A stretch of DNA of 64,000 nucleotides from Microstegium vimineum. Lineage: Eukaryota > Streptophyta > Magnoliopsida > Poales > Poaceae. Under the pieces are notes generated by a model, which searched no databases, had not been told where the DNA came from, and saw only the letters and a list, made by a program, of their open reading frames with translations. Numbering within the stretch: the stretch's first letter is position 1; the number at the start of each line of letters is the position of its first letter. The stretch lies in the NCBI GenBank assembly GCA_022036555.1, contig CM039130.1:18063937-18127936 (forward strand). Direction: 5' to 3'. A program made the translations under genes and the position numbers. Positions 28,704-39,734 of the stretch are shown one piece after another.

Positions 28704-29151
28704 CGTTCCCTTCTTCACGAACGTCGGTGGCGTCTTCACAGGCGGCGTCTTCACGAGCGTGGTCGGTTGGGCTTGGCGGGCGCGGCGCGGTGCGGCTCGG
28801 CGTAGGGATGGCGACAGGCTCAAGCACTTCATCATCAATAGGCTCGCATGGAGCGAGTGGGCAGGAGTCTGCGGGTGGGCTGCCCTTGTGCCCTTTCTGC
28901 CAGACGCCAACCGTCGTGGAGCGGACGTCGAGGACCCTTAAGAACCCGGAGAAGCAGTTATACACTTGCACGAATCAGGATTGGGTGAGTTCATTTTTCT
29001 CAGTTGTGAATCCCGATCTAGGGTTCATCGTATTCATCTTGGGTTTCAATTTCGTGAACAGGGCAACAACAAGTGCGGTTTCTTCATGTGGAAGCCGGCC
29101 AGTGATGGCGTTGATTTGGAAACACTGATGGCCGGATTTCAGGCTTTGTAG
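28649..29151 (+). CDS. MULE accessory gene: GRF-type zinc finger protein, spliced
   Basis: Exon 1 is 28649-28984 and exon 2 is 29062-29151, with a 77-bp intron bounded by GTGAGT and ACAG, phase 0. The spliced protein has a Ser/Gly/Ala-rich N-terminus, then CPFCQTPTVVERTS, QLYTCTNQDW across the junction, and NKCGFFMW. These are the spaced cysteines and aromatic core of a GRF zinc finger. The domain is completed only by splicing, which supports the intron. GRF fingers bind single-stranded nucleic acid in NEIL3, APE2 and TOP3A. The product ends 20 residues after the domain. An alternative start is the ATG at 28808, outside the TIR. It could be a nucleic-acid-binding helper of transposition or a captured host exon. 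Confidence 0.75.
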
Positions 29152-29761
29152 AACACTGTGCAGTTGTTGACCAATGATGTTCTAGCTGTTAGTGTCCATG
29201 TTAGAAGCTTAGCTAGCCAACAGAGTTTGAATAGGTGGTTGCATGTGGCCAGTTTGTTTGTAGTAGTTGTCCTGTGCATTTTGATGTACTACGAACCATG
29301 AACTTTGTAATCAAGACTCATTTGAGAATGCAAGTTTGTATCTGTGAACTGAATGTAATCAAGACTCATTTGTGAATGCAAGTTTCATGTATTTTGCTGA
29401 AATCTCTATATATTTGCTGCAATTCAATACTGATTCGATATCCCAAAATTTGGCAAGATATAGAGAAAAGCAAACAAATTTCGATAACCAAATGACATTC
29501 ATTACATAACCAGGTTCAGGGGGCATAAGAGCCTCTAGTATCAAACATTACACAACTAGTAGGCAATCTCAACTGTCATAAGTTACACAAGCAGGTTGAG
29601 AAATTAACCAAGTGTTTGTGCTTACTGCACATAACCAACCAAGTTCACAGAAGAGCACACAAAAGGTTACAAAAGGTTACAAAAGTTGCCAAAATAACAG
29701 AAGGCCATCCTGTCTCATCTTTTGTCTTTCTTGTGTCTCATCTTCTGTCCTCCTCATGCTC
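29152..29761. other. MULE intergenic region between convergent genes
   Basis: About 600 bp, AT-rich. A direct repeat near 29308 and 29355 (AATCAAGACTCATTTG followed by GAATGCAAGTTT) is the only structure seen. It presumably holds both 3' ends. Confidence 0.4.
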
Positions 29762-29900
29762 CTAGACCTCCAGTAACCTCTTCTTCTTGCCAGTGCTAGA
29801 GCTTGGACTGCTAGTTGTTGTGGCAGCTAGACTCCTAGTCACTGGCCTTGGGCTACCTACCACTTGCTTGGACTGACTCCTTGTGACAGGGAGTTTGCAA
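29762..29900 (-). CDS. MULE transposase, probable last exon
   Basis: A short Ser/Thr/Lys-rich coding tail (KLPVTRSQSK, SSPSSSTGKKKRLLE) ends at TAG 29762-29764. It reads in a consistent phase from the preceding exon through a GTAAGT donor near 29993 and an acceptor near 29901. The exact acceptor is uncertain by a few bases. Confidence 0.45.
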
Positions 29901-29993
29901 CTCTGCTAGGTGACATGTTTTCATTCAGTAAACTAACAACGTGTGCAGCATGATACAAAAAGGGAAAGGAGGTTATAGATGGATCACTTACTG

Positions 29994-31660
29994 TGCAGCA
30001 GGTGTTGCATCCTTCTGTGCAGCAGTTGCTCCCTTATTCTTCTTGCTGGCTTTATTCCTCTTGCTAGGGGCCTTTCTCTTCTTACTCTTAGGTTCATATT
30101 CTTTTGTTTATACATACAAGATCTTTGGCTTGTAAGTCCTCCTCTTCTTTGCTGGTGCAGGTGGTGGTGCATCAGGGTCATTGACAGTTTCATTGCATGT
30201 CTTCTGTAGGTGACCAAATCCACCACATCTTTTGCACCTTCTCTTCCCTTTACTGCTGGATCCACCTTCTTCAACTCCAACCATCCTTCTTTTCCTTGGT
30301 CTTCCTGCTGCTCTTTTGCAAACTGGTGGAAGAAGTTTGAACCCAAGGTCTACCTTTTCCCATTCATCCTTGCTTGGCATTGGAGGCACTGCAGATGCAT
30401 AATCTTTCTTGAACATCTAGACAGAATAGTATGGAGCCACATAATCCTCCAATTCCACCCTCCTTGTGCCAATGAAAGCTATGGCATACACACAAGGAAG
30501 TCCAGTCAGCTGCCATCCTCTACAAGTGCACTCTCTGTTTTCCAGATCTACAATGAACCTCCATGGAACTCGGTCCTTATTCACTCCTCCAACCTCACCA
30601 ACCATTGGGCCACTCCTGTGTATGTTGTACTTCAGTCCTCTGCTCTTGTTGTTCAACTCTTTCATTACATGTGGCAAAATCTTGAATCCTGATAGTTTTT
30701 GAGCCAGGTGCATCCTTGTGCAGAACCTCTCCATGATGAGCTATCTAATCTTGTCCATCAGCTCTAACACAGGTAAAGACTTCTCCTCCCTGATCCAGCT
30801 ATTGAAGGTCTCTGCAATGTTGTTTGTGACATAGTCAACTTTGCTTTCTGTGCTGAACTTGGCCCTTGCCCACAGCTGCTTGTGATTGGTTAGTAGCCAA
30901 CTTGTTGCCTTTGGGCATGCTTTGTGCATCTCATTCCAGTGCCTCTCATGGGTTGTCATCCTATAGCACCTTGATGCAGGCCACAAGTTCCTCTCAAACA
31001 CTTCCCCCCTAAACCTCTTCTGGAAATTCTTGACAAGGTGCCTCATGCACTCCCTATGTTCCACACCATTTGTGAAGACTTTTGTAACTGCATCATCAAT
31101 TCCTTTGCCTGCATCTGTGGAGATAACAAGACCAGGAGGAGAACCAATTTCTTTGTGAAGCATCTTCATGAACCACTCCCAGCTGTCTTTAGTCTCACTG
31201 CCAAAGACACCATAGGCCACTGGGAACATCCAGTTATGGCCATCTATACCTACAGCAGCTGCTAACTGCCCCTTCCACTTAGCTGACAAAATAGTGGAGT
31301 CTATGCCTAAATAAGGTCTGCAACCTTGAAGGAAGCCATCAATGCATGGCTTCAGTGCTACAAACATCCAAGAGAATCTCTTTTGCATATTCACAATCTC
31401 CCACTCAATCTCTACAACACTACCAGCACATCTCTTCTCAATCTCCCTCTTCCAACCAAACACATCTACAAAGTTGTCATCCCATCCACCCATAATTTCA
31501 TCCAATGCCATCTGCCGGCCGTCCCACACTACGTAGTAGCTCAGCTTGATGCAATACTTGTCCTCTAACTTCTTCAAAGGTTTTGCCTGTATAGTTGGGT
31601 CTTCCCTAAGCCAATTTATAACTTTGTCCTTGACCTAGTGATTGGTAGCCATGCTGTTCT
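29994..31660 (-). pseudogene. MULE transposase core, SWIM finger and zinc knuckle, several stops
   Basis: This is the central and C-terminal part of a mudrA-like transposase. From the right come an open stretch (WLREDPTIQAKPLKKLEDKY), then the DDE region: D in YLGIDSTIL, D in VISTDAGKG, the CMRHL block and the helical HERHWNEMHKACP segment. A SWIM-type finger follows (ECTCRGWQLTGLPCVYA; the expected His is Tyr here), then a CCHC knuckle CKRCGGFGHLQKTC and a basic tail. In-frame stops near 31639, 30735, 30414 and 30105 are each one transition away from Trp or Gln codons. The protein would bind the TIRs and cut. The stops and the altered SWIM His suggest an inactive copy. Confidence 0.85.
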
Positions 31661-31790
31661 TTTCCTACTGTCCTGTTCCTGCACATTTATGCAATCACCA
31701 ATTGAGGAATCAATTAAGTCAAGGCATGAATCAATATATACAGAACAAAAAATAATCAAAAGGCATCAACAAATAAAAGCCAATACCTAC

Positions 31791-32878
31791 CATGTCTTCC
31801 CATCTTGACAATGTGATGCATGAATCCTCCTCCTACACCTCCTCTTCTTGCAGTAGGCTCTGTACCTCCTTGACTCACTATAAGGAACTGCAAGTTCATA
31901 CTCATTAAGCACAACATACTATCTAATACACCTCTTAAAATAGAAACCATCCTCAAAAGTAACACCAACAACAATTTTAGGGTTATCTATGTCAGTTACA
32001 TGCACCAAACCCCCACAGTCCCTCTGATCATCCACTGTCAGTGGATGATCTTCTTCTTCATCAGTGTCAGGATAGTAAGCAGGGTCATTTTTAGCTTCAT
32101 CTAGAACATCCCTATACTTCTCTTTTTTATCATCTACTCCCACATATTTTACTTCATCCTTCTCTCCCCAGTCATCATCATCCTCAGGCTCCGAGGCATT
32201 GTCATCACTATCATCATCTTCAGCCTCAGGCTCATGGGCATTGTGCTCACCATCAGCCTCAGGGGCATTGTACTCACCATCAGCCTCTGGGGCATTGTGC
32301 TCACCATAAGCCTCTTGGCCATTGTGCTCAACATCAGAATCAAGATGTGCATGGTTTTCAGACTCAACCACCTCCTCAGCATTACCAGGCAAAATCATAT
32401 CTACTGGCAAAGAATTCTGTTCTGCCAATTTGTTCCAAGGATATGTATCAACAACCTCAACTGTGACTGGTAGCTTCCTACTGTCCCAATATTGGTCAAA
32501 TGCATGTAACAGTGAACTATCTGAGTCTATGCGAACTATCTCATTCTTTTCTTTGTCTAAGAATGTAACTTGTAGTTCTTGATCCTGACCATGAACTATG
32601 TCCTCATCTAGCAACTCATGAAAACCCATCCAATTGAACCTATCCTTGTCAACTAACCGAAGCCAGTTCTGAGTCACATGATAGTCACCGAGCCCATCTG
32701 CTCTTTGCTCTACATAAGCGGGAACTCTAATCGCCAATCTACAGGCACCGTCAGGATCCATCCTAAACCAACAAAAGGTGAAAAAATTCTTACGCCGCAA
32801 CCCTAGCGCATCCCTATGCATGCAAATCGAAATCAACACTGACAAAGGAGAGGGAAAAATCACCCCTTTGGAATCCAT
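31791..32878 (-). pseudogene. MULE transposase, N-terminal part
   Basis: This is the N-terminal section of the same gene, with a PB1-like segment (CRLAIRVPAYVEQ, DKERFNWMGFHELL-type region), then a strongly acidic stretch with four short repeats of the type NAPEADGE (32230-32320). A TAG near 31920 interrupts the frame. The same frame goes on through a Cys/Arg-rich stretch (YRAYCKKRRCRRRIHAS), typical of the MULE domain before the DDE core, to a GTAGGT donor at 31785-31790. The start may be ATG 32761 (MDPDGACRL) or ATG 32878. Acidic NAP-like repeats between domains are common in plant MULE proteins. Confidence 0.75.
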
Positions 32879-32972
32879 TTCATTGGAGGAGGAACCCTAG
32901 GCGCCGACCCAGGGCACTGCGCGTCCTTCCTTCTGCGTGCGGCTGCTCTAGATCCTCAGCCCACCATGTTAG

Positions 32973-33088
32973 CTGGAGTCGTAGGCGAAAGGCGGGGATG
33001 GTCACTGGAGTCGTCGGTGGAAGGCGGGGATGGTCACTGGAGTTGTCGGCGGAAGGCGGGGATGGTCACTGGATTCGATGGTGAAAGG
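32973..33088. repeat. 32-bp tandem repeat near MULE right end
   Basis: About 3.6 copies of a CTGGAGTCGTCGGTGGAAGG-type unit, each ending GGCGGGGATGGTCA. Subterminal arrays may carry transposase binding sites; that is inference. Confidence 0.75.
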
Positions 33089-33140
33089 TGACAGGCGGCG
33101 AGCGACGGCGTATCGTGGAGCGGACAAAGATGGCGAGGAG

Positions 33141-33418
33141 GGATTGGGGATGGAGAACTGAGTCGGCGAGTGGGGATGCAACCCTAACGTCCGTTTGAGG
33201 GTTGTGTTAACTTGGTCGAACCAGACCACGTCGCGCTGACGGACGAGGCGGCTCAGGGGCACCACAAGTCATTTGGCACGGGTTTGACCGCGTGGACCGA
33301 GCTGCGGTGTCCACTGACAATATTTCACTGAACCAAAGTGTCCATGGGCAAAACGTGAAACTGACGATGTCCCCTAGCAAATGGCGCCCACTTTCGGTGT
33401 CCAACAACCAATTCTCCT
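33141..33418 (-). repeat. MULE right terminal inverted repeat
   Basis: The reverse complement matches 28425-28703 over about 278 bp. The outer end reads CCAATTCTCCT and is followed by the target duplication TTTAATTTA (33419-33427). Confidence 0.9.
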
Positions 33419-33460
33419 TTTAATTTAGTACGACATAACTATGCATCACCTATGACTCCT

Positions 33461-33564
33461 TGAAGGACCGAGAACGGCAACTAGAGGGGGGGTGAATGGG
33501 AGCCTCAAATTTCTCTTAAAATATTCGGGCCACTCTTCCCAAGAACCAAACCCAGTTGATGGGT
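33461..33564 (-). repeat. 3'-terminal 104 bp of the copia 3' LTR
   Basis: TGAAGGACCGAGAACGGC onward matches 34256-34359 with few differences. This is all that remains of the second LTR. Confidence 0.85.
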
Positions 33565-34192
33565 TCGATGGGTTTTCAGGCTTGGCCCGGGTCTGGTAGT
33601 CAATCTCTGAGGACTTGAGCTTGCTGAACAACTCGTCCACGGTGAGGGCATCATAGCCCGGTGACTCCTGGATGGCAGCCACCTTCATCTCCCACACCTT
33701 CCGATCAAGAGCATACAAAAGCTTGATAGCCATCTCATGATCATCATAAGGCAAGTTGGCTCGATTAGCACGCATCTTGTTGACGATAGATTGGAAGTGA
33801 GTGAACATCCTGTCAACAGATTCGCCGGCCAACTGAACGAAGTTCTCATACTCTCTACGGTACGTGTCGAAGAGTCTGGACTTGATCTGAGGGTTTCCCT
33901 CATGATATCTCAAGAGTGTTTGCTAGATCTCCCGCGGCGTAGTGAGACTCGAAACTCGCTCAAACTTAGGAAGAGACAAACTCAAGAAGAGAATGCTACA
34001 GGCTCTTGCGTTTGACGCATGTTGCGTAATTTGGGCTTCGGTGATCTGAGCGCCAAGAACCACATACTCCTCATTCTCACAAATCTCCCAAAACTTCGTA
34101 TCAAGCCCTTGGAGGTAAGCGGACATGCGTACCTTCCAATAGGCGAAGTTTGTTCCATCAAAGAACGGAGGATTGCCAACACCTCGCTCCAT
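33562..34192 (-). pseudogene. copia gag fragment (UBN2 type)
   Basis: The minus-strand ATG at 34192 starts MERGVGNPPFFDGTNFAYWK, the usual copia gag opening. The frame shows one TAG near 33913 at an expected Trp, then LLRYHEGNPQIK, FDTYRREYENF, VNKMRANRANLPYDDHEM and LLYALDRKVWE of the UBN2 domain. It stops at the deletion junction near 33562, after which LTR sequence is read through. No zinc knuckle or pol remains. Gag would form particles; this piece cannot. Confidence 0.8.
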
Positions 34193-34240
34193 GTCGCCTT
34201 CGCTGATCAAGAACCGTGTAAGGTGGAATGATCCTTAACC

Positions 34241-34253
34241 GGTTCTGATACCA
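34241..34253 (-). promoter_or_regulatory. primer binding site of minus-strand copia
   Basis: The reverse complement reads TGGTATCAGAACC directly inside the LTR, a Met-tRNA site with one mismatch. Confidence 0.75.
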
Positions 34254-34255
34254 AT

Positions 34256-36174
34256 TGAAGGACCAAGAACGGCGACCAGAGGGGGGGTGAATGGGAGCCT
34301 CTAATTTCTCTCGAAATATTTGGGCCACTCTTCCCAAGAACCAAACCCAGTTGATGGGTGCGGGAGAAATGAGAGCTCACCGGCAGTGGAGGAAAACTCA
34401 CAGGAAACCCCAAAAACCAAGTTCTCAACCCCTATGAGAAAGAGAAAGAACCTAAGCCAAACCCATGAAAACAGCAACCGTCGGACCACTCTGTCAGAAC
34501 CTTCGGACCAATGGACAAGATCCGGAGCCTGGTCCGGAGACTAGTCCGACGTTCTCACCTCCTGTCTCAAAAGCACGCAGGGAGCACCCTAGCTCCGGAC
34601 ACCTGGCTCCGGACTAGTCAGGTGCTACCTCCGGACCAATGCACAAGGTCCGGTGCTAACCCTTGCCTTCCCAAAAACCATGTAGTATGCACCCCTGCTT
34701 CGGACACCTGGTCCGACGCTCACCATCGAACTAACACGCTTGGTCCGACGCGTGAAGTTGCTCAGCTGTCTACCTAGGCATGACCACCGGACCAGATGCA
34801 ATGGTCCGGAGCTGATGCCAAGTAGTCCGGAGCTCACAAACAGAAAGGCTGAAACCCGTGAAAACGATTTCTTCTTCGCCAAATCTTCCCAAAACTCAAC
34901 CAAATGATCACCAACTGCAACCAAACTTTGTAGGCATGATCCTAGTGCAGTTGGGGACCTATCTCGAAGAAATCATCGCTCAATTTGATTTAGAGCAGCG
35001 GGAAGAGAAGAGATTTGGGGGAAAACTCAAGAACGAAGAACTCCACAAAGAAATCGCCCGATCTATGTACTCATGAGGTTTGAGGAGGAATCCTTCTGTG
35101 CAAAGATGCTCCTCACGATCACGAACAACTTGGTTCAAGCGGATTTGCAAGAACTACTCCATAGAAAAAGATCTCAACTTGGGATCAAGGGAGAGCAAAA
35201 AGCAAAACGCGAAGAACACAAGCAAAATGGGGACACGATCACGAAATCGAACTAACCATGGCTTACAGAGGGTAAGGCCTCCGATTCCCACCAAAAGATT
35301 CACGAGTTCTTACAAAGGTTGGAGAGATCAACCTAGGGCCCTCATGAACTAGAGAGAGGTTAGAGAGAGGTGGTGCAAAATGATTAGAGTTCAAGAGGTG
35401 GGATGAGGGATACCCCTTCATCCCCTACTTGACAGGCTTTGGCTATTTCCCAAAGACCCACCTAGATACATGATTGAACTACCATTGCAGTCCAAGCTCC
35501 TAAAAATATCTCCTGCATTTTGAATGGACGACCCCGCTTCCTGCCAGGAGTTGTCGTCGCCTCGACGCAACCTCCAGGATTCCGCCACGTGCCATCCCCG
35601 CTTTCTCGGAAGCTCCGCCTAGGTCTTGAGGCCCAAACCCAGGAAACCCGCCACCCGTAGCTTTGGGCTCAACTACCGAACCCCGAGTTTTGAGGCCCAA
35701 ACTCGGAAACCATCCTTGGATGGTTTTGAGGCCCAAACCAGCTAACCGCTCGACTCGAGCCACCTTGTCCTCACCCGGTCGGACTCCGAGTCCCATGAGC
35801 CTCCGCTCGACCCGCTCGTCCACCGTCTTGACTCGGTCGACTCGGTCTACCTCCATGTCTTGTCGCACTTGCCGGTGCCAAGCACTAGCCACCACATCTA
35901 GTCCGCCGGCACCCATGGTCCCTCGGTCCGAGCCCCGCTTCCGCCCTTCACCACTCTCAGTCCATCGGCACGGCAAGCCTCTACTCGACCTTCTCCACTC
36001 CATTGACCACTATCACTAGGCATAGCACCTGCACACCACAAGCCGATAGACAGGCACACATTTGCTTTCGCAAAGAGGTTAGGGTAAGCCACTCAAACTG
36101 AAACACTCAAGTGTTGGATGATCACTCATCATAAAACTGAACATACATGGGTACGTATCCACCATGTGTTCGCA
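34256..36174 (-). repeat. 5' LTR of minus-strand copia
   Basis: 1919 bp. On the minus strand it starts TGCGAACACATGGTGG and ends GGTCCTTCA. The part at 34480-34850 carries CCGGACC/GGTCCGG arms, linking it to Sirevirus-type LTRs. Short ORFs in 35500-36090 are low-complexity and unconvincing. Confidence 0.85.
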
Positions 36175-36214
36175 CTCCTACCTCGTTGCGGTATACTAAA
36201 TTGATACTATCACA

Positions 36215-37558
36215 ATGCAGATGTCGGAAACTCGTCGTTCCACAGCTAGTGGTTCCCAAAATGGTGGTGCGGATCCACCGCCACCGCCACCACTGCCTCC
36301 ACCTCCGCCTCGCAACATGACTGCTGATGAGTTCTTTGCCCAGTTCTTGGGAAGTCAGCGCAACATTGAGAACCTGCAGCTCAATATGGAGGCAATGTTG
36401 CACAACATAGCAGATAACACCCATAGAGGTTGCAGAGATGGGGCTCATGAAGGGAATCAGTTCAGTACCTTCAAGGAATTCATGGACACTAAACCGCCAG
36501 TGTTCAAGGAGGCAATTGAACTGTTAGAAGCAGATGAGTGGATTAACACGATGGAACAAAAGTTTCGTCTCCTACGTTTGTCAGAGACCCTGAAGGCGGA
36601 ATACGCAGCCCACCTGCTGGAAGGTCCGGCTGGTATCTGGTGGACTCATCATCGTGCTACCTATCGTGAAGGAGAGCAGATTACTTGGGCTCATTTCACC
36701 ACCGTTTTCCGTGGTAACTACATACCACCAGGGCTAATGGCTATGAAGATGGGAGAGTTCATGAAGCTGACGCAAGGGACCAAAACCTTGACTGAATACC
36801 TACACGCTTTCAGCAACCTCTCACGCTACGCCACTGAGTTTGTTGACACAGAGAGCAAGAAGATTGCTAGTTTCAAGAGGGGTCTTAACTTGAAGATGCT
36901 AAAGACAGTGGGCACATCCTCCAGGACTGTGTTCAATGACTTTGTCAGTCACTGCTTAACTCAAGAGAACCATAACAATCTGTACATAGCATCCAAGAGC
37001 AGGAAGAGAGCTTTTGAAGCAGGTGCTTCTCAAGACCGGACTCTGTTTGTCAACCGTCTGCAATATTGTCCCCCTGCACCTAGAGCAAGGTTCAGGCCGC
37101 CGCAGCGCAAGCAACAAAATGCTCCAGGATCTCAAAGGAATGTGAAGCCATACAAGGTAGCCACTCCCAATGCTAAAACAACTCAGAATCCGCTGACGGG
37201 AGCTAACACCACGGTGAGAGGACTGTGCTACAAGTGTGGCCAAATGGGACACTTCGCTAAAGTTTGTAACAATCCTCCCAAACCACAGACGCAATACATT
37301 GCCCGGGTGCACTTCACCAACCTGGATGAGATCCCTGTCGGAGAGCCAGTCACTGCCGGTATGTTCTCTGTTAATCAGTTCCCCATAGTTGTTTTGTTCG
37401 ATTCTGGATCATCGCATTCGTTCATCAGTCAATCATTTGTTAAAAAGCATGAGTTAAAAGTTAAGGAATTGGAATATGGCTATCGAATAAGTTCAATCAG
37501 GGCTGACTTGTTGACCAACCAGATAGTACAAGGAGTAATCCTCACGATAGCCAATTGA
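36215..37558 (+). CDS. chromovirus gag (with protease start)
   Basis: The ATG at 36215 (or 36221) starts a Pro-rich N-terminus, followed by the retrotransposon gag domain (about residues 75-230: EWINTMEQKFRLL, YAAHLLEGPAGIWW, FRGNYIPPGLMAMKMGEF, FKRGLNLKMLKTV). A CCHC knuckle CYKCGQMGHFAKVC (about 337) and the aspartic protease site VVLFDSGSSHSFIS (about 392) follow. TGA at 37556-37558 ends the frame inside the protease; the same frame continues (FQMNLIIIPGLALDVILGME) to a TAG before the next ORF. Both stops are one transition from coding triplets. Gag packages RNA and protease matures the particle. Confidence 0.85.
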   Translation: MQMSETRRSTASGSQNGGADPPPPPPLPPPPPRNMTADEFFAQFLGSQRNIENLQLNMEAMLHNIADNTHRGCRDGAHEGNQFSTFKEFMDTKPPVFKEAIELLEADEWINTMEQKFRLLRLSETLKAEYAAHLLEGPAGIWWTHHRATYREGEQITWAHFTTVFRGNYIPPGLMAMKMGEFMKLTQGTKTLTEYLHAFSNLSRYATEFVDTESKKIASFKRGLNLKMLKTVGTSSRTVFNDFVSHCLTQENHNNLYIASKSRKRAFEAGASQDRTLFVNRLQYCPPAPRARFRPPQRKQQNAPGSQRNVKPYKVATPNAKTTQNPLTGANTTVRGLCYKCGQMGHFAKVCNNPPKPQTQYIARVHFTNLDEIPVGEPVTAGMFSVNQFPIVVLFDSGSSHSFISQSFVKKHELKVKELEYGYRISSIRADLLTNQIVQGVILTIAN

Positions 37559-37624
37559 GAATTTCAGATGAACTTAATAATCATACCAGGCTTAGCTTTG
37601 GATGTCATACTAGGGATGGAATAG

Positions 37625-38128
37625 ATGAAAGAATGGGAAGTGGTGTTAGACACTAAAAGTAGAAACGTATCTCTTAAGGATCCCATGGGTAAAGGTACTT
37701 TTCAAGTATGCTTGCCAAGGAGACTAGAGATAGCTAGCACTTCTAGTGCGTTGTATACTGTTTCTCTAACCGAGATCCCTGTAGTATGTGAGTTCCTAGA
37801 CATCTTTCCGGAGGAATTACCTAGTCTTCCCCCAGACAGAGAGGTTGAGTTTGCTATAGAGCTTGTGCCGGGAACAACCCCAATCTCAAGGAAACCTTAT
37901 CGGATGTCACCCAATGAATTAGCAGAATTAAAAACCCAGCTAAAGGGTTTGCTAGATAAAGGCCTAATTCAGCCAAGCAAGTCAGCATGGGAATGTCCTG
38001 CTTTGTTCGTGGAGAAGAAGAAGGACAATTCCCTGCGGATGTGTGTGGATTATCGACCGTTAAATGCGATAACAATCAAGAACAAGTACCCCTACCTCAC
38101 ATTGACATTCTGTTCGATCAGTTGTCCA
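37625..38128 (+). pseudogene. chromovirus pol: protease end and RT start
   Basis: Continues from gag after the stop at 37622. It contains the inter-domain segment and the first RT blocks: DREVEFAIELVPGTTPISR, RMSPNELAELKTQL, GLIQPSKSAWECPALFVEKK and MCVDYRPLNAITIKNKYP. A one-base deletion in the C-run near 38090 shifts the frame; the RT goes on in the frame of the next entry. Confidence 0.8.
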
Positions 38129-38940
38129 AGGCCCGTGTCTTTTCCAAGATAGACTTAAGGTCAGGTTATCACCAGATAAAAATCAGACCACAAGACGTAC
38201 CTAAGACCGCTTTTTCCACTAGATATGGATTGTACGAGTATCTTGTCATGTCATTTGGCTTGACAAATGCTCCAGCATATTTCATGTACCTGATGAACTC
38301 AGTGTTCATGCCTGAGTTGGACAAATTTGTGATCGTGTTCATCGATGACATTTTGGTATACTCAGAGAACAAGCAAGATCATGAAGAACACTTGAGGATA
38401 ATTTTAACCCGACTTTGGGAGTATAAGTTGTATGCCAAGTTCAGAAAATGTGAATTTTGGATCACTAAGGTGCCATTCCTTGGGCATATTTTGTCAGAGA
38501 ATGGAATCTCGGTTGACCCTAGCAAAATTCAGGAAGTGATGGATTGGAAAGCACCTACCTCGGTGCACGAGATAAGAAGTTTTCTGGGATTAGCCGGATA
38601 TTATCGTCGCTTCATACCTGACTTCTCAAAGATCACCAAACTGATGACCACCCTGCTACAAAAGGATCAAAAGTTTGCTTGGACGGATAAATGTGAAGCA
38701 GCTTTCCACACCTTGCGGAAGTTGTTAACCACCGCACCCATTCTTGCCCAACCAGACATCGGGAAGCCGTTCGATGTGTTTTGTGACGCCTCAAAAACCG
38801 GTTTAGGTTGCGTATTAATCCAAGAAGGCCGAGTCATTGCTTATGCCTCACGTCAACTTAATAAACATGAAGTCAACTACCCTACACATGATTTAGAGCT
38901 TGCTGCGGTTGTACACGCTCTAAAGATATGGAGGCATTAA
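38088..38940 (+). pseudogene. chromovirus pol: RT catalytic part and RNase H
   Basis: RT blocks PHIDILFDQL, FSKIDLRSGYHQI, YEYLVMSFGLTNAPAYF and the catalytic FIDDILVYS, then the connection region (LGHILSENGISVDP, FLGLAGYYRRFI). RNase H begins with FDVFCDASKTGLGCVL. TAA at 38938-38940 truncates it where Tyr is expected. The upstream ORF in this frame (37987-38087) is only a shadow of the previous segment. Confidence 0.85.
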
Positions 38941-38943
38941 CTG

Positions 38944-39732
38944 TTGGGTAATGTGTGCAACATCTTTACAGATCATAAGAGCCTCAAATATATCTTCACC
39001 CAGTCAGAGTTAAACATGCACCAAAGAAGGTGGTTGGAGTTGATTAAGGATTACAACTTGAATGTGCAATACCATCCTGGTAAGGCGAATGTCATGGCCG
39101 ACGCCTTGAGCAGAAAGTTGCACTGCCAGATAGTACAACCTCTGTTTGAAGATGGGTTCAACTTAATGCACTCAGAAGTTCTGTTCAACATTCAGCTTAG
39201 TTGTACACTAGAGAGTGATATTATCAAGCACCAAGCCTCAGATAAAGGGATTTCCCATATCAAAACAAAAGTATGGGAAGGCTTAGCCAAGCAATTCCAT
39301 ATTGATGAGAGAGGTGTATTGTGGTTCAATGATCGCCTTGTCGTACCAAAGAATCGAGAACTCAGAAACAGAATTATGGATGAAACTCATCATTCTAAAC
39401 TATCAGTTCATCTTGGTAGCAATAAGATGTACCACAATTTGAGATCAAGATTTTGGTGGACCAAAATGAAAAAGGAAATAGCTGCTTATGTCGCTAGATG
39501 TGATGTCTGCTGTAGAGTGAAGGCCATTCACCTCAGACCTGCCAAACTTTTGCAGTCCTTGCCAATTCCAGTGTGGAAGTGGGATGACATTAGCATGGAC
39601 TTCATCACAGGTCTTCCGACTACACGTAAGGGAAATGACTCAATTTGGGTGATTGTGGATCGACTCACTTTTTACCAGTCAAGATTACAGATAGGCCACC
39701 ACAATACGCTGACAAATACTTCTCAGAGATAG
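38944..39732 (+). pseudogene. chromovirus pol: RNase H end, integrase zinc finger and core start
   Basis: RNase H end (FTDHKSLKYIFTQ, RRWLELIKDYN, HPGKANVMADALSR), then the integrase HHCC finger (HHSKLSVHLG, then CDVCCRVKA) and the first core Asp (DDISMDFITGLP). After WVIVDRLT a deletion of about 11 bp shifts the frame, which reaches a TAG at 39730. The true frame reads on from about 39668 in another phase (KYFSEIVRLHG). Confidence 0.85.
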
Positions 39733-39734
39733 TC

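Larger units (their letters stand above)
28425..33418. mobile_element. Mutator-like element (MULE) with two convergent genes, 5.0 kb
   Basis: Long terminal inverted repeats of about 278 bp, a perfect 9-bp target duplication, a mudrA-type transposase on the minus strand, and a second, spliced GRF zinc-finger gene on the plus strand. The two genes start near opposite TIRs and converge, as mudrA and mudrB do in maize MuDR. The second gene here is not recognisably mudrB. The transposase has several stops, so this copy is probably not autonomous. It is inserted in the chromovirus spacer between the extra ORF and gag. Confidence 0.9.
33461..36174 (-). mobile_element. copia element on minus strand, internal deletion derivative
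   Basis: On the minus strand it reads 5' LTR (34256-36174), primer site, the start of gag, then directly the last about 104 bp of the 3' LTR (33461-33564). The 5-bp target duplication CTCCT flanks it (33456-33460 and 36175-36179). Everything from mid-gag to near the end of the 3' LTR is missing, so it cannot move by itself. It lies in the chromovirus a few tens of bp before gag. Confidence 0.85.

Noticed and set aside
34858..35352. Plus-strand ORFs in the minus-strand copia LTR
   Set aside because: Antisense to the LTR, overlapping frames, no family features.
35500..36019. ORFs of 118-167 codons in the minus-strand copia LTR
   Set aside because: Lie wholly within the LTR, overlap on opposite strands and have biased composition.
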